Shown piece by piece: positions 17,421 to 26,217 of a DNA stretch of 64,000 bases; the first letter of the stretch is position 1; each line of letters begins with the position of its first letter. This stretch comes from Ruminococcaceae bacterium YRB3002. GTDB lineage: Bacteria > Bacillota > Clostridia > Saccharofermentanales > Saccharofermentanaceae. Position numbers and translations under genes: made by a program. The DNA is taken from positions 1 through 64,000 of the forward strand of contig FMTG01000003.1 of assembly GCA_900099715.1 (NCBI GenBank), read 5' to 3'. The notes under the pieces were generated by a model that did not search any database, had not been told where the DNA came from, and worked only from the letters and a program-made list of their open reading frames with translations.

Positions 17421-18091
17421 TACTTCACCTCTTCGATATAGGAGATCAGAAGATCCCTTGTCTGATCAATATCGATAGCGGATGTATCGATAACGACAGC
17501 CTCCGGAACCTGAACAAGAGGTGATACCGCCCTGTTCATATCCTGCTCGTCGCGCTGGATGATATCCCTGAGCACTTCATCATAGTTCTGTGACTCGTCA
17601 CCGCGCTCCTTGAGCTCCGCAAGCCTTCTCTCCGCACGCACCTCGGCTGGGGCGGTAACATAGAACTTGTATTTCGCGTTGGGAAGAACGTTGGATGCGA
17701 TGTCCCTTCCGTCAAGAATGAATGTCTGGCTCTTGGCGATCTCCCGCTGCATCTCCACCATCTTTGTCCTAAGTGCAGGATGAGCGCTTACGGATGAAGC
17801 AGCCATTGACACCTCAGGTGTCCTTATCTGACCTGTGACGTCCTCACCGTTGAGGATCATGTGCTGAGAGCCGTCTTCGAACTTCACCTCGACCTTGAGG
17901 TCATCGAGCATAGCATTGACCTGAGCCTCGTCCTTAGGGTCGATCCCCTTCTTCAGTGCACAGAGACCGCATGTCCTGTACATCGCTCCGGTATCAAGAT
18001 ACATGATTCCGAGTTTGGCCGCTACGCCCTTTGCCAGCGTGCTCTTGCCTGATCCTGAAGGACCATCCACTGCAATCTGATAAATACCCAT
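17420..18091 (-). CDS. cmk: Cytidylate kinase
   Basis: A 223-residue protein with the P-loop GPSGSGKST near the N-terminus, YLDTGAMYR, and DGRDIASNVLPNA, all typical of CMP/dCMP kinase. It phosphorylates CMP and dCMP in pyrimidine nucleotide supply. It is the first gene of the pair with ispH-rpsA and normal in length. Confidence 0.95.
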   Translation of the reverse strand: MGIYQIAVDGPSGSGKSTLAKGVAAKLGIMYLDTGAMYRTCGLCALKKGIDPKDEAQVNAMLDDLKVEVKFEDGSQHMILNGEDVTGQIRTPEVSMAASSVSAHPALRTKMVEMQREIAKSQTFILDGRDIASNVLPNAKYKFYVTAPAEVRAERRLAELKERGDESQNYDEVLRDIIQRDEQDMNRAVSPLVQVPEAVVIDTSAIDIDQTRDLLISYIEEVK

Positions 18092-18141
18092 TTGTTATTC
18101 TCCTCCGCCTAATAATCTATGCTAAGTGTCAAACGATCTCA

Positions 18142-19065
18142 TCAACGCATGAATCCGTTAACGATCTCTTCCTCTGCTTCCTGCTCTGTGAGTCCCAGTG
18201 TCATGAGTTTCATTATCTGCTCACCTGCGATCTTTCCGATGGCAGCCTCGTGGATAAGTTCCGCATCAACACAGTTTGCCTTGAGTGCAGGAACCGCCAG
18301 GATGATGCCTTCATCCATTATGATCGAATCACATTCGGAATGACCGTGACACTTGGCATTGCCTGCGATAACGGCTTCAAACTCCTGATACGAACGATCC
18401 CTGGCAACTGCTCTTGATACTACATCAGCAGATGACCCGTCACCGTTAAGCTCAACATTATACTTACTTACAGCACGCTGATCGTCATGTGTCATAAGCC
18501 TCTCGCCGACAAGCAGAGTGCATCCGGCAGCAAGTACGGCATTGGTAACGCGCACTGTGTCATCAACGCCCTTTATCTGCACCATCTCCATCTCACAGGA
18601 ACTGCCTTCCTCCATGAAGACTTCCGTGACAGGATTCATTATCCTCTTGCCGGAACCGGTACCTGAACCGTAGTGCTTCTCCACATACTTTATGTGCGCA
18701 CCCTTGCCGATATGAAATCTGTGGATGCCGTCATGCTTTGAATCCACATTGCCGCAGTTGTCGATGCCGCAGCCTGCCACGATCAGGACATCAGCCCCCT
18801 CGCCGACGTAAAAATCATTATATACCGCCTCTGTATGACCTGTCTTGGATATGATGACCGGGATGTGAACACTCTCGTTCTTCGTTCCGGGCTTTATCCT
18901 GATGTCGATACCGCTGACATCCGTCTTGGGGGTTATCTCGATATTTTCCGTGGAATTGCGTCCCAGCGATTCACCATTGGACCTGATATTAAAAGCTCCT
19001 ACGGGGATCTTGTGAAGGTCTGCAACTTCCGCCAGGATTCTCTTCTGTGTCTCATCAAGTTCCAT
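18142..19065 (-). CDS. SufB/SufD-type Fe-S cluster scaffold (SMS-type SufB)
   Basis: A 307-residue SufBD-fold protein, shorter than classical SufB (about 470), as seen in the two-gene SUF-like systems of anaerobes. Visible features are a central parallel beta-helix region (VGEGADVLIVAGCGIDNCG), the conserved C-terminal segment HGHSECDSIIMDEG, and EAAIGKIAGEQ. The start is the ATG at 19065, overlapping the SufC stop (TGATG) and preceded by GGGGGAG, so the two are translationally coupled. It probably serves as scaffold on which SufC drives cluster assembly. Confidence 0.88.
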   Translation of the reverse strand: MELDETQKRILAEVADLHKIPVGAFNIRSNGESLGRNSTENIEITPKTDVSGIDIRIKPGTKNESVHIPVIISKTGHTEAVYNDFYVGEGADVLIVAGCGIDNCGNVDSKHDGIHRFHIGKGAHIKYVEKHYGSGTGSGKRIMNPVTEVFMEEGSSCEMEMVQIKGVDDTVRVTNAVLAAGCTLLVGERLMTHDDQRAVSKYNVELNGDGSSADVVSRAVARDRSYQEFEAVIAGNAKCHGHSECDSIIMDEGIILAVPALKANCVDAELIHEAAIGKIAGEQIMKLMTLGLTEQEAEEEIVNGFMR

Positions 19066-19820
19066 CAGCACTCTGCTCCCCCTTTCCAGATATCAGTCAG
19101 GTTGCAGTTTTTCACAACCGACTCGTTAGCCATGAGCATAGGCATGATCTCGTCAGCCTCTCCCCTTGCCGCCAGTTTTCCGTCTTTGATAAGGAGTATC
19201 TCATCTGCGATCTTCAGGATCCTTTCCTGGTGAGAAATGATGATTATCGAACTTCCCTCAATATGCTTTCTCATCCCGTCGAAAACCTCGATCAGATTCT
19301 GGAAACTCCACAGATCGATCCCCGCCTCAGGCTCATCGAACAGCGACAGCTTTGACTGCTTTATAAGCACCGTTGCGATCTCTATCCTCTTAAGCTCACC
19401 GCCTGACAGGCTGGCATTCACTTCCCTGTCGATATAATCCTTTGCGCAAAGACCGACAGCAGCAAGATACTTGCACGCATCTGCCGATGACAGTTTCTTC
19501 GTATCCTTTGCAAGTCTCAGAAGGTCGATGACTTTGATTCCCTTGAACCTTACCGGCTGCTGGAAAGCAAATCCGATACCGATCCTCGCCCGGTCCGTGA
19601 CAGACATATCCGTGATGTCCTGTCCGTCGAACAGGATCCTTCCCGAATCAGGCGTCAGGACACCTGCAATGATCCTCGCGAGAGTTGATTTACCGCCGCC
19701 ATTGGGTCCGGTGATGACAGTAAGCTTACTGTCAGGGATCGTAAGACTGACATCATCCAGGATCTTCCTGGTAACACCGTCTTCCGTAACACTGTATGAA
19801 ACATTCTGAACTTCAAGCAC
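19065..19820 (-). CDS. sufC: Fe-S cluster assembly ATPase SufC
   Basis: A 251-residue ABC ATPase with Walker A GPNGGGKST, signature SLSGGELKR, Walker B LSLFDEPEAGID and H-loop SHQ. The DEPEAGID form is typical of SufC. It starts at a GTG with GGAGG ten bases upstream. No sufS, sufU or sufE lies nearby. The pair therefore looks like the minimal SufCB (SMS) system known from strict anaerobes. Confidence 0.92.
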   Translation of the reverse strand: MLEVQNVSYSVTEDGVTRKILDDVSLTIPDSKLTVITGPNGGGKSTLARIIAGVLTPDSGRILFDGQDITDMSVTDRARIGIGFAFQQPVRFKGIKVIDLLRLAKDTKKLSSADACKYLAAVGLCAKDYIDREVNASLSGGELKRIEIATVLIKQSKLSLFDEPEAGIDLWSFQNLIEVFDGMRKHIEGSSIIIISHQERILKIADEILLIKDGKLAARGEADEIMPMLMANESVVKNCNLTDIWKGGAEC

Positions 19821-19884
19821 TTGTTAAATGCCTCCAATCTAGTGTATGGAAATATACACAGGGGGCATTATACCACATTTCCTA

Positions 19885-20856
19885 TTAAGATTGTATGCTC
19901 GCCTGACAGTAGGGACAGTTTGTGTGCTGCCCTGCAATATACACCCCGCCGCAATACTCACAGGTTGCCTGATGAATGACCTCATCGTCACAGCAGAAGG
20001 TCACCGATCTGTTCTTCCTTCGCACCTTATAAATAATGAACAGTATCGATGCCGGAAGCGGTATAAGAATGAACATAACAATGGATACACCTACAGCTGC
20101 CGGGTCGATATACCACTTCATTGCCACAGGAGTGATCCCGTCGAAAGCATCAGCTATTGCCCACGCGACTGACCTCTTATCCTCTTTCAGAAGATTTCCC
20201 TGAAGTCTCTTATTGAACGAATCGGTCTCCCTTGTTCCGAGTATCGGATCTGTATCATCGCCCTGCATTCCCTCCCAGTACCATTTATTGAATTCGGGAT
20301 CAGGCTTCTCAGGCTGGGAATAAACTATGAGCCAGTGTTTCTCGTCATTGAATTTCTCAAGATACAGATCGTAGGCGTACCTCTCAAGAGTTACACCTTT
20401 CATCTGTTTATTCCAGTCCTCATTATTCACAGTTATGACCGCAGGTGTGATTCCCGTCTCATCTCTGAAAGCCTCCAGCGACTCCACGAGCATAGCTTCC
20501 TCATTATTATCAAGGATCTCAGCCCTGTCCTCGATCAGGATACCGGTATCGTAATCCATCGCGAGTTTATTAGGAAAGTGATTTCCAAAGATATTTATGA
20601 GCGCGATGAGTCCAAATCCGAGCACAAGCGCCATGATGAACAGGGCAAGATACGCTCCGTCCTGCGGCTTGCTCAGATCGTGATCAGCATATACGATCAC
20701 AGGCTTTTTGGTCAGGTAGTGATAGTAAACATATCTGCGCCCGCCCGGAAACGGCATGCTGGAAGTCCTGCCGCCGGCCGCGGAACCTCCGCCGCCGCCA
20801 TGGGAACCTCCGTGAAATCCTCCTCCGTGGGAACCGCCTCCAGATGAATGCGGCAT
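19885..20856 (-). CDS. TPM-domain-like membrane protein with Gly/His/Ser-rich N-terminus and zinc ribbon (copy 2)
   Basis: A 323-residue protein. It opens with MPHSSGGGSHGGG and a Gly/His/Ser-rich segment of about 35 residues, then a membrane helix (about 75-97). A TPM-like domain follows (ILIEDRAEILDNNEE, ESLEAFRDETGITP, ERYAYDLYLEKF, HWLIVYS), then a second helix (about 260-280) and a C-terminal zinc ribbon CEYCGGVYIAG/CPYC. TPM domains occur in envelope proteins of poorly known function. It lies one base after the stop of its tandem paralogue. A third paralogue is at 51717-52709. Confidence 0.75.
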   Translation of the reverse strand: MPHSSGGGSHGGGFHGGSHGGGGGSAAGGRTSSMPFPGGRRYVYYHYLTKKPVIVYADHDLSKPQDGAYLALFIMALVLGFGLIALINIFGNHFPNKLAMDYDTGILIEDRAEILDNNEEAMLVESLEAFRDETGITPAVITVNNEDWNKQMKGVTLERYAYDLYLEKFNDEKHWLIVYSQPEKPDPEFNKWYWEGMQGDDTDPILGTRETDSFNKRLQGNLLKEDKRSVAWAIADAFDGITPVAMKWYIDPAAVGVSIVMFILIPLPASILFIIYKVRRKNRSVTFCCDDEVIHQATCEYCGGVYIAGQHTNCPYCQASIQS

Positions 20857-20857
20857 A

Positions 20858-21823
20858 TCAGTTCACCGCCTTTGCATATTCAAACGGCACCTGAGCCTGA
20901 CAGTACGGACAGTTCGTGTGATGTCCCGCGATATAAACGCCGCCGCAATACTGGCAGTTTACCTGATTGATCACTTCCTCATCACAAAGAATGGCATTGC
21001 TGTATTTCTTCCTCTGTTTACTGTCATTTATCACCACAAATATGATTACCCCCGTTACACCGATGCAGAATGCAGGAACTACTATAAGCATTCCCCACTG
21101 GATATAGCTGTCCATTACATGTGGCGTAAACCTGTCGAAAGCATCTCCTATAGCTTCAGCAACCGTATATTTATCCGGCTTAAGAAGGTTATTCTGCAGC
21201 CTCTTGTTGAATGTTTTTGTAACCTTCTCCGTAAGGATGCTGTCAGTCCTGTCGCCCTGCATTCCTTCCCATCTCCAGTCAACGTAATCCTCATCCGGAT
21301 GTTCCGGTTCAGAATAGACTATGAGCCAGTGTTTCTCATCCTTGAATTCACTTACATAAAGGTTATATGCATATTTCTCAAGTGTTTTGTTTTTCTTTTT
21401 CCAGTCTTCGTGATGTGTCGTAAACACAGCGGGAGTGATGCCTGTCTCTTTCTGGAATGCCTCCAGGGATTCCATCAGCTCCTCCTCTTCCTCATCAGTC
21501 ATCAGATCTGCATCATCCTGAATAACGATCTTAGTGTCGTAATTCATCTTTATCTTTGATGGATAATGAAAAGCAGAGATGCAGCCACCTAAACATGCAA
21601 CAATGATCATGGGGATATAGATGATGCTCAGTATGATCAGATGCGGACTGCTCTGCCTGACATCATAGTTTGCATATGTCGTCTCGGGAGTTCTCGTGAC
21701 ACGGTTATAATAGATATATCTGTGCGCCCCGGTGAAATAAGTTCTGCTGGTTCTTCTGGAACTTCCGCCGTGTCCTCCATGGAATCCGCCGCCATGTGAA
21801 CCGCCTCCCGATGAATGTGGCAT
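20858..21823 (-). CDS. TPM-domain-like membrane protein with zinc ribbon (copy 1)
   Basis: A 321-residue paralogue of the downstream gene with the same architecture: an MPHSSGGGSHGGG start, first helix (about 70-95), TPM-like domain (VIQDDADLMTDEEEE, ESLEAFQKETGITPAVF, LEKYAYNLYVSEF, WEGMQGDRTDSI), a second helix and zinc ribbon CQYCGGVYIAG/CPYC. Paired cysteines at the end should bind zinc on the cytoplasmic side. It heads a two-gene unit; the upstream region holds the alternating palindromes at 21901-22014. Substrate and role are unknown. Confidence 0.75.
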   Translation of the reverse strand: MPHSSGGGSHGGGFHGGHGGSSRRTSRTYFTGAHRYIYYNRVTRTPETTYANYDVRQSSPHLIILSIIYIPMIIVACLGGCISAFHYPSKIKMNYDTKIVIQDDADLMTDEEEEELMESLEAFQKETGITPAVFTTHHEDWKKKNKTLEKYAYNLYVSEFKDEKHWLIVYSEPEHPDEDYVDWRWEGMQGDRTDSILTEKVTKTFNKRLQNNLLKPDKYTVAEAIGDAFDRFTPHVMDSYIQWGMLIVVPAFCIGVTGVIIFVVINDSKQRKKYSNAILCDEEVINQVNCQYCGGVYIAGHHTNCPYCQAQVPFEYAKAVN

Positions 21824-21900
21824 ATCATTTTACCCCCTTACCGGAATGATTATAGCATCAGTTGTACGGTGCTCCAAGTTCTTGTCCCTTTTTCAGGGTT

Positions 21901-22014
21901 ACTCTACCTTCTACTCTACACTGGATGTTAAAAGTTGAGTAAAAAGTAGAGTTATGTCCTCAACTCTACCTTTTACTCTACATTGGGCACTAGAAGTTGA
22001 GTAAAAGGTAGAGT
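21901..22014. repeat. Two-unit array of alternating 16-bp palindrome arms
   Basis: ACTCTACCTTCTACTC (21901-21916), GAGTAAAAAGTAGAGT (21937-21952), ACTCTACCTTTTACTC (21963-21978) and GAGTAAAAGGTAGAGT (21999-22014) alternate in orientation with start spacings 36, 26 and 36. The array is thus two tandem copies of a 62-bp unit whose inner part is also partly conserved. Any neighbouring pair can form a hairpin. It lies between the divergent TPM gene and the nuclease-like gene. No U-run follows. Confidence 0.8.
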
Positions 22015-22111
22015 GAATGACTGTACCATAAATCGTACTTTCATAACAAAACCGTATATTTTCGTATTGTTTCGGAGCTTTTTTCAAGCTTTTTTCTGCT
22101 ACGCTCATACT

Positions 22112-22864
22112 ATGTTCAACGTTAATTATTACATCGGCACTATCAATTATTGTTCAGAGGAGCTCAAAAAACTGCCTCACATATATCACGGGTCTCATGG
22201 AAATGACCGGATAATCCGCTTGTATGACAGCAAAACAAAGAAACGCCGTGAGTTCTATGAATCTTCCCGTTACTGGAAACAGGCAACGGAACTTGCTTCA
22301 AGGAGGGCATATCTGGAAGAGAGAATTAAAATACTCAAGGACGAACTGCTTTCAAACTGGAATGTTAAATATGATAAGCACGCATCAAATTACAGAACTG
22401 TGCCGGAAATAAAACACAGACTGGATTCATCTTTCTGGAACGGATTAACAGACGAAGCACCTTCATTTCCCAAGAATAACAACTATCTGTACAAAGGTAT
22501 TTACTTCAGATCCAGAGTCGAGGTCAACATCGCCAAGGTCCTCGACAGACTCGGTCTGAAGTACAGATACGATGTTAAAGTAACGATGAACGGTCATAAA
22601 TACTTTGCGGACTTCGTAGTTTATCTTCCACAGTTCAACTGCTGTTTTCTGATAGAGTTTTTCGGCCGTCTTGACGATTACGGCTACAGAAGAGATAACG
22701 CGTTCAAGACCTTTGATTATTTCAGCGAGGGTATCTATCTGGGAGAGAACCTTATCATACTGTGCGGGAAGGAGAACAACATGCCTTCGTTTGAAGTGAT
22801 CGCGGAACAGATAACCGCACTCGTTAACAGCATCGCTTCCCAATCGACAGTAAGCGTTCTCTGA
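22112..22864 (+). CDS. PD-(D/E)XK nuclease-like protein
   Basis: A 250-residue protein. Residues about 1-90 are charged and helical. The C-terminal half has YFRSRVEVNIAKVLDRLGLK, then FADFVVYLP and FLIEFFGRLDD, matching the E...D...E pattern of a restriction-endonuclease fold family in Firmicutes (usually EHLG...D). The lysine of the classical ExK is not evident. The ATG at 22112 has no clear Shine-Dalgarno. An in-frame ATG at 22013, right at the end of the palindrome array, would add 33 hydrophobic residues. No methylase or mobile-element partner is adjacent. Confidence 0.6.
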   Translation: MFNVNYYIGTINYCSEELKKLPHIYHGSHGNDRIIRLYDSKTKKRREFYESSRYWKQATELASRRAYLEERIKILKDELLSNWNVKYDKHASNYRTVPEIKHRLDSSFWNGLTDEAPSFPKNNNYLYKGIYFRSRVEVNIAKVLDRLGLKYRYDVKVTMNGHKYFADFVVYLPQFNCCFLIEFFGRLDDYGYRRDNAFKTFDYFSEGIYLGENLIILCGKENNMPSFEVIAEQITALVNSIASQSTVSVL

Positions 22865-22941
22865 AATGATTACACTATTATCAGACATGTGTTACAATCA
22901 ACCTCAGAAAACGAATAACAACAAAACACAAGGAGATCACC

Positions 22942-23631
22942 ATGGACCTGACAAAGATACTGATCGACAGCATGACATCTATTGATTCAATAAGCGCTTT
23001 GACATCAAGATCAAAGGCCGAGCCTTCCAAGATAAAGGCCGCTGTTGCCAGCGCCCTGCCCGGACTGATCGAGGCACTCACGTATAATTCTTCCACCGAA
23101 GAAGGTGCCCAGGCGCTGCTCGGTGCACTGTCACAGCATACCAATTCAGGGTCCATGAGATCACAGCTTGCAGGCGCGGATCTTGTTGATGGCGATAAGA
23201 TCCTTACCAAGATCCTCGGTGCTTCCAAGACTGATTTTATCTCTCAGGTAGCTGACATCGCAGGTCTCGATTTCAATCAGACGAGAACCATCCTGAGCAG
23301 CATATCACCTGCTCTCCTCAGTTCTGTATCTGCTGCCAACAACGGATACAATGCTCCCGGTCCCAGGTCCTCAGTAGTTACTCTCGACCCGACTCCTTCC
23401 ACAGGACCCTACGCCGCTCAGAACCAGCCCATTACAGCACGTCAGGAGACAGCATACTCGCAGCCGGCTGAACAGCCCATCACTGCACAGGCTGCAGCAG
23501 GACCTCAGGATGAGCTTTCACAACTGAAGGAGATCGTAGGCAATCTCATAATCGACGATGAAGACCGGAAGATAATAGAGGGCGTTAAGGGCAAGTCCCT
23601 TCTTGAGAACCTGAGAAGCTTTCTTCTCTGA
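22942..23631 (+). CDS. DUF937 domain protein
   Basis: A 229-residue protein. Residues 1-135 match the DUF937 pattern: a run of helices with GAQALLGALSQH, DGDKILTKILG, and SGL-like DFNQTRTILSSISPALLSS. A Pro/Gln/Ala-rich linker (about 140-195) and a short helical C-terminus follow. The function of the family is unknown. AGGAG lies 8 bases before the start. The gene is monocistronic and converges on the minus-strand gene ending at 23641. Confidence 0.75.
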   Translation: MDLTKILIDSMTSIDSISALTSRSKAEPSKIKAAVASALPGLIEALTYNSSTEEGAQALLGALSQHTNSGSMRSQLAGADLVDGDKILTKILGASKTDFISQVADIAGLDFNQTRTILSSISPALLSSVSAANNGYNAPGPRSSVVTLDPTPSTGPYAAQNQPITARQETAYSQPAEQPITAQAAAGPQDELSQLKEIVGNLIIDDEDRKIIEGVKGKSLLENLRSFLL

Positions 23632-23640
23632 CCTGTAAGA

Positions 23641-23826
23641 TCACATCTGATGGCGGACAGTCTTATACTCATCCCCGTCTCTGTAATAGGGGCATTCTCT
23701 TGTGAGCCCGGACAGACCGTTCATGGCCATGCCGGCCATCTCATCCTCATCCATATTGCAGTCGCAATAGTAGTCGTCCGACAATTCATCATATGCGTGG
23801 AAAAGACATGTATCACACTGGCTCAT
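23641..23826 (-). CDS. Small cysteine-rich protein (DUF6472-like)
   Basis: A 61-residue protein, MSQCDTCLFHAYDE, with CDC, an acidic middle and ECPYYRDGDEYKTVRHQM at the end. The five cysteines (CxxC, CxC, C) suggest metal binding. Similar short proteins are widespread in Clostridia and lack a known function. It starts seven bases after the stop of the membrane-protein gene at 23834-24286 and is probably cotranscribed with it. Confidence 0.7.
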   Translation of the reverse strand: MSQCDTCLFHAYDELSDDYYCDCNMDEDEMAGMAMNGLSGLTRECPYYRDGDEYKTVRHQM

Positions 23827-23833
23827 AACATCT

Positions 23834-24286
23834 TCAATCCTTACTGATTACATAGATTATGCTCAGGATAAACGTCACCACCATGAAGATTATAAGAATA
23901 TATAATCCCCACGCTGAAGTGACATTTACCGTCGGAGCTTCGATATTGAACAGATCAAGTATGGCTGCACCGTTCTCGCTTGCCAGAAAATCGTTCTTTG
24001 CAGAATTATATGCAGAATAAGCACCTACAGCACTGAACAGGATAACTGCTGCTGCAGCAAATCCGCAGTAATTCTTAAGCCCGGCAAAAACAAAGAAAAT
24101 GCATGCCGCACACGCAATGAGTGCAAATACGGATATTACTGACGGCATCAGCTTGATATATGCTGTTTCCGTGCTGGTACTTGTAACATAATCAACCCTG
24201 AAAGCCGGCAGGAAAAGTGCGATCCCGGTTATTAAGCTGGATACAACGAAAGCCAGGCCCTTGACTTCATTATTCACTTGCAGCAC
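23834..24286 (-). CDS. Four-helix membrane protein, unknown
   Basis: A 150-residue protein with hydrophobic segments at about 8-28, 47-68, 73-92 and 124-147. No recognised motif. The GTG start lies inside the end of the RDD gene (17-base overlap), so the two are probably made from one transcript and work in the same membrane process. Confidence 0.65.
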   Translation of the reverse strand: MLQVNNEVKGLAFVVSSLITGIALFLPAFRVDYVTSTSTETAYIKLMPSVISVFALIACAACIFFVFAGLKNYCGFAAAAVILFSAVGAYSAYNSAKNDFLASENGAAILDLFNIEAPTVNVTSAWGLYILIIFMVVTFILSIIYVISKD

Positions 24287-25394
24287 CTGCCCTGTCAGCT
24301 GAGGTTCCCAGCCTGGTAACAGTATACGTCACACGGTATCCGCCGACAGTTTCTTCGGCGTCATGGTGGACTCTTATTCCGCCGCCTGTTATATCGTGTG
24401 ATCTGAACGGTTCCTCGAACACTTTGCTGAAATATTCCATGATCATATTATAGGTAACCCTGTTGTCGCGGATAGATGCAACCAGAGTCGTTATTCCGAT
24501 GACTACGAGATCGCGTTCTTCAGGGCTGTACGAACTGTGATATTTAACGAATGAATAATACTTGAATCCGTCAACCTTTCCGTCTGCCGACATAAGATAC
24601 TCGAATCTGTCACTGTCGTACAGCTTATTGGCATCATAGTATGCCGGATCGAAGCCCCTTCCGGCCTCAGAAAGAGTCTTCATGTATTTCCTGGATATAG
24701 CTTCATAGTCCTCCACAAACTCCTGTGCGGTAAGATCTCCGGTGTGGGGCACCAGTGTGAAATAATCGATCGTGATCGGCAGCATACAGATAACGATGAA
24801 GACTACAACGATCAGCGTTGAATAGATACATCTGAGCACCGTGATCTTATTGGCGAACGGTTTGCTGTTCTTCTCCCATATCAGCGGTTTATTCTTTACA
24901 GCCTTCGCGAAAGAGAGTATACACATGACTACAGTGACCGGCGGTATCAGGAGTCCGAGTCCCATTACGAGGAGCATGGCTTCCCTTACGACGGCATTGA
25001 TAAATCCGATATCCATACCATCCTTGTTCGTCACCCACAGACCCAGCAGCATCTTGCCGAGCGTCCGCCCGAAGAAAGCGGTCATAAGGGCATCATAGAT
25101 GAAGAACGATACAGTATACAGACCCTGGATGATAAGGTAATTGACCAATGTGAACTCACGCATATCACTGAAGTGGATCACAGGGATAAAGATAGCAGCG
25201 ATGATCACCATATCAAAGACTCTGGCAAAGAATCTCCTCGTTGGCTTTATCGTCTCTTCAAGCTGCTTTTTGCGCTTCTTTCTGGTATCTTCGATTATCT
25301 CTTCAACAGTGGCCGCATGAACTTCCTCCTGTTCAGGTTCCTGTTCCGCAGGCACTGTGTTCTTCCTGATATCTTCGATGTCTTCGTGAGGCAT
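24270..25394 (-). CDS. RDD family membrane protein
   Basis: A 374-residue protein. An acidic, Glu-rich cytoplasmic N-terminus of about 45 residues precedes the RDD domain: RRFFARVFDMVII in the first helix and a second Asp in YDALMTAFFGRTLGKMLLGL. A further helix (about 190-210) leads to an extracytoplasmic domain of about 150 residues that is not recognised. RDD proteins are often linked to ion or solute transport. GGAGGG lies upstream of the ATG. The noncoding RNA at 25475-26111 ends about 80 bases before this gene on the same strand. Confidence 0.8.
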   Translation of the reverse strand: MPHEDIEDIRKNTVPAEQEPEQEEVHAATVEEIIEDTRKKRKKQLEETIKPTRRFFARVFDMVIIAAIFIPVIHFSDMREFTLVNYLIIQGLYTVSFFIYDALMTAFFGRTLGKMLLGLWVTNKDGMDIGFINAVVREAMLLVMGLGLLIPPVTVVMCILSFAKAVKNKPLIWEKNSKPFANKITVLRCIYSTLIVVVFIVICMLPITIDYFTLVPHTGDLTAQEFVEDYEAISRKYMKTLSEAGRGFDPAYYDANKLYDSDRFEYLMSADGKVDGFKYYSFVKYHSSYSPEERDLVVIGITTLVASIRDNRVTYNMIMEYFSKVFEEPFRSHDITGGGIRVHHDAEETVGGYRVTYTVTRLGTSADRAGAASE

Positions 25395-25474
25395 TCGGAA
25401 AACCCTCCGCTATTGTTTGTCCACTTCGATCAGCAATTATTATTATACTAATTACGGTACGATAAATAAACATC

Positions 25475-26111
25475 AAAAAAAGAGCTGCCTCTTCGAGACA
25501 GCTCCCCTTCGTTCCAGCGAACCAAATATCCAATAGGGCATCCCCCTGTTTGTCTATCGATCCTCACGCCCTTTCAACTCCACGAGCGAATGCACTCATC
25601 CGACATTGCAACAACTAATCAACTGCCACAACGCGCTACCATATCGTGCATAAGGTCTTCCCTTCGCCGAACTTTACCAGGTACCCATTCCGATACCAAA
25701 GTACCGGCTACTCGGTTGTCCGACCGACACAGCATCTGTTGAAGCTATGGAACCTCCCTGTCGGCTGTGACATCTCACAAAACGCGCGGTCCGTTACCAA
25801 ATCAACTAATATGCTACAACCTGCGATCCGCCAAACCACCAAAGGTAATCAAACGATAATCGCTGCTCGTATCTCCGTTAGTTTCAAGTTACTGCTCCGT
25901 ATCCGTCGACTTCGATCCTAAAACTCACGTCTTCCGACTTCCATCCGACTTCGTCTCAACGGCTTCGCCTCTAGATTAAATCCTTCCTAAGTTTCTACTC
26001 AAAACTCTTGCTATTCGCCGAGGTTCTTGCCTTCGCACCATCTAGCTCTAGTCCTTCTGGCGGCTATTCGAGGGATCCATCGACTTTGGTGTCTCCGTAT
26101 TCCCTGGAACT
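25475..26111 (-). ncRNA. Large structured noncoding RNA, about 640 nt, class unassigned
   Basis: This 700-base interval has no credible gene but has a complete transcription unit on the minus strand: a promoter at 26145-26118, a start near 26111, and a terminator hairpin (25504-25482) followed by seven U. The predicted 5' end GTTCCAGGGAA (26110-26100) pairs with TTCGCTGGAAC (25521-25511) just before the terminator, with one mismatch, closing the molecule. Many local hairpins are visible: TGTGA/TCACA, CCGACA/TGTCGG, GGTAC/GTACC, CTAG/CTAG, and several short stems capped by GAA or GGAA loops. Length and end pairing recall the large bacterial RNAs OLE, GOLLD and ROOL. I cannot assign it to one of them by eye. 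Confidence 0.7.
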
Positions 26112-26117
26112 AATTGT

Positions 26118-26145
26118 ATTTTACATCACAACAGGGTAATTACAA
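26118..26145 (-). promoter_or_regulatory. Promoter of the large noncoding RNA
   Basis: On the minus strand TTGTAA (26145-26140), 16 bases, TAAAAT (26123-26118). The start predicted seven bases on (26111) coincides with the beginning of the closing helix. Confidence 0.55.
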
Positions 26146-26217
26146 TGTAACACAAATGACAAATAACCGGGGATCGATTAGTCACTTATGTCAGTGTTGC
26201 ATTTGCTTTGACGGGTG

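Noticed and set aside
22013-22111. Hydrophobic N-terminal extension of the nuclease-like protein
   Set aside because: It starts at the end of the palindrome array and adds a segment unrelated to the fold. It is kept only as a possible alternative start.
25646-25921. A 91-aa plus-strand frame in the gene-free interval
   Set aside because: No ribosome binding site, no family resemblance, and it lies antisense to the proposed structured RNA.
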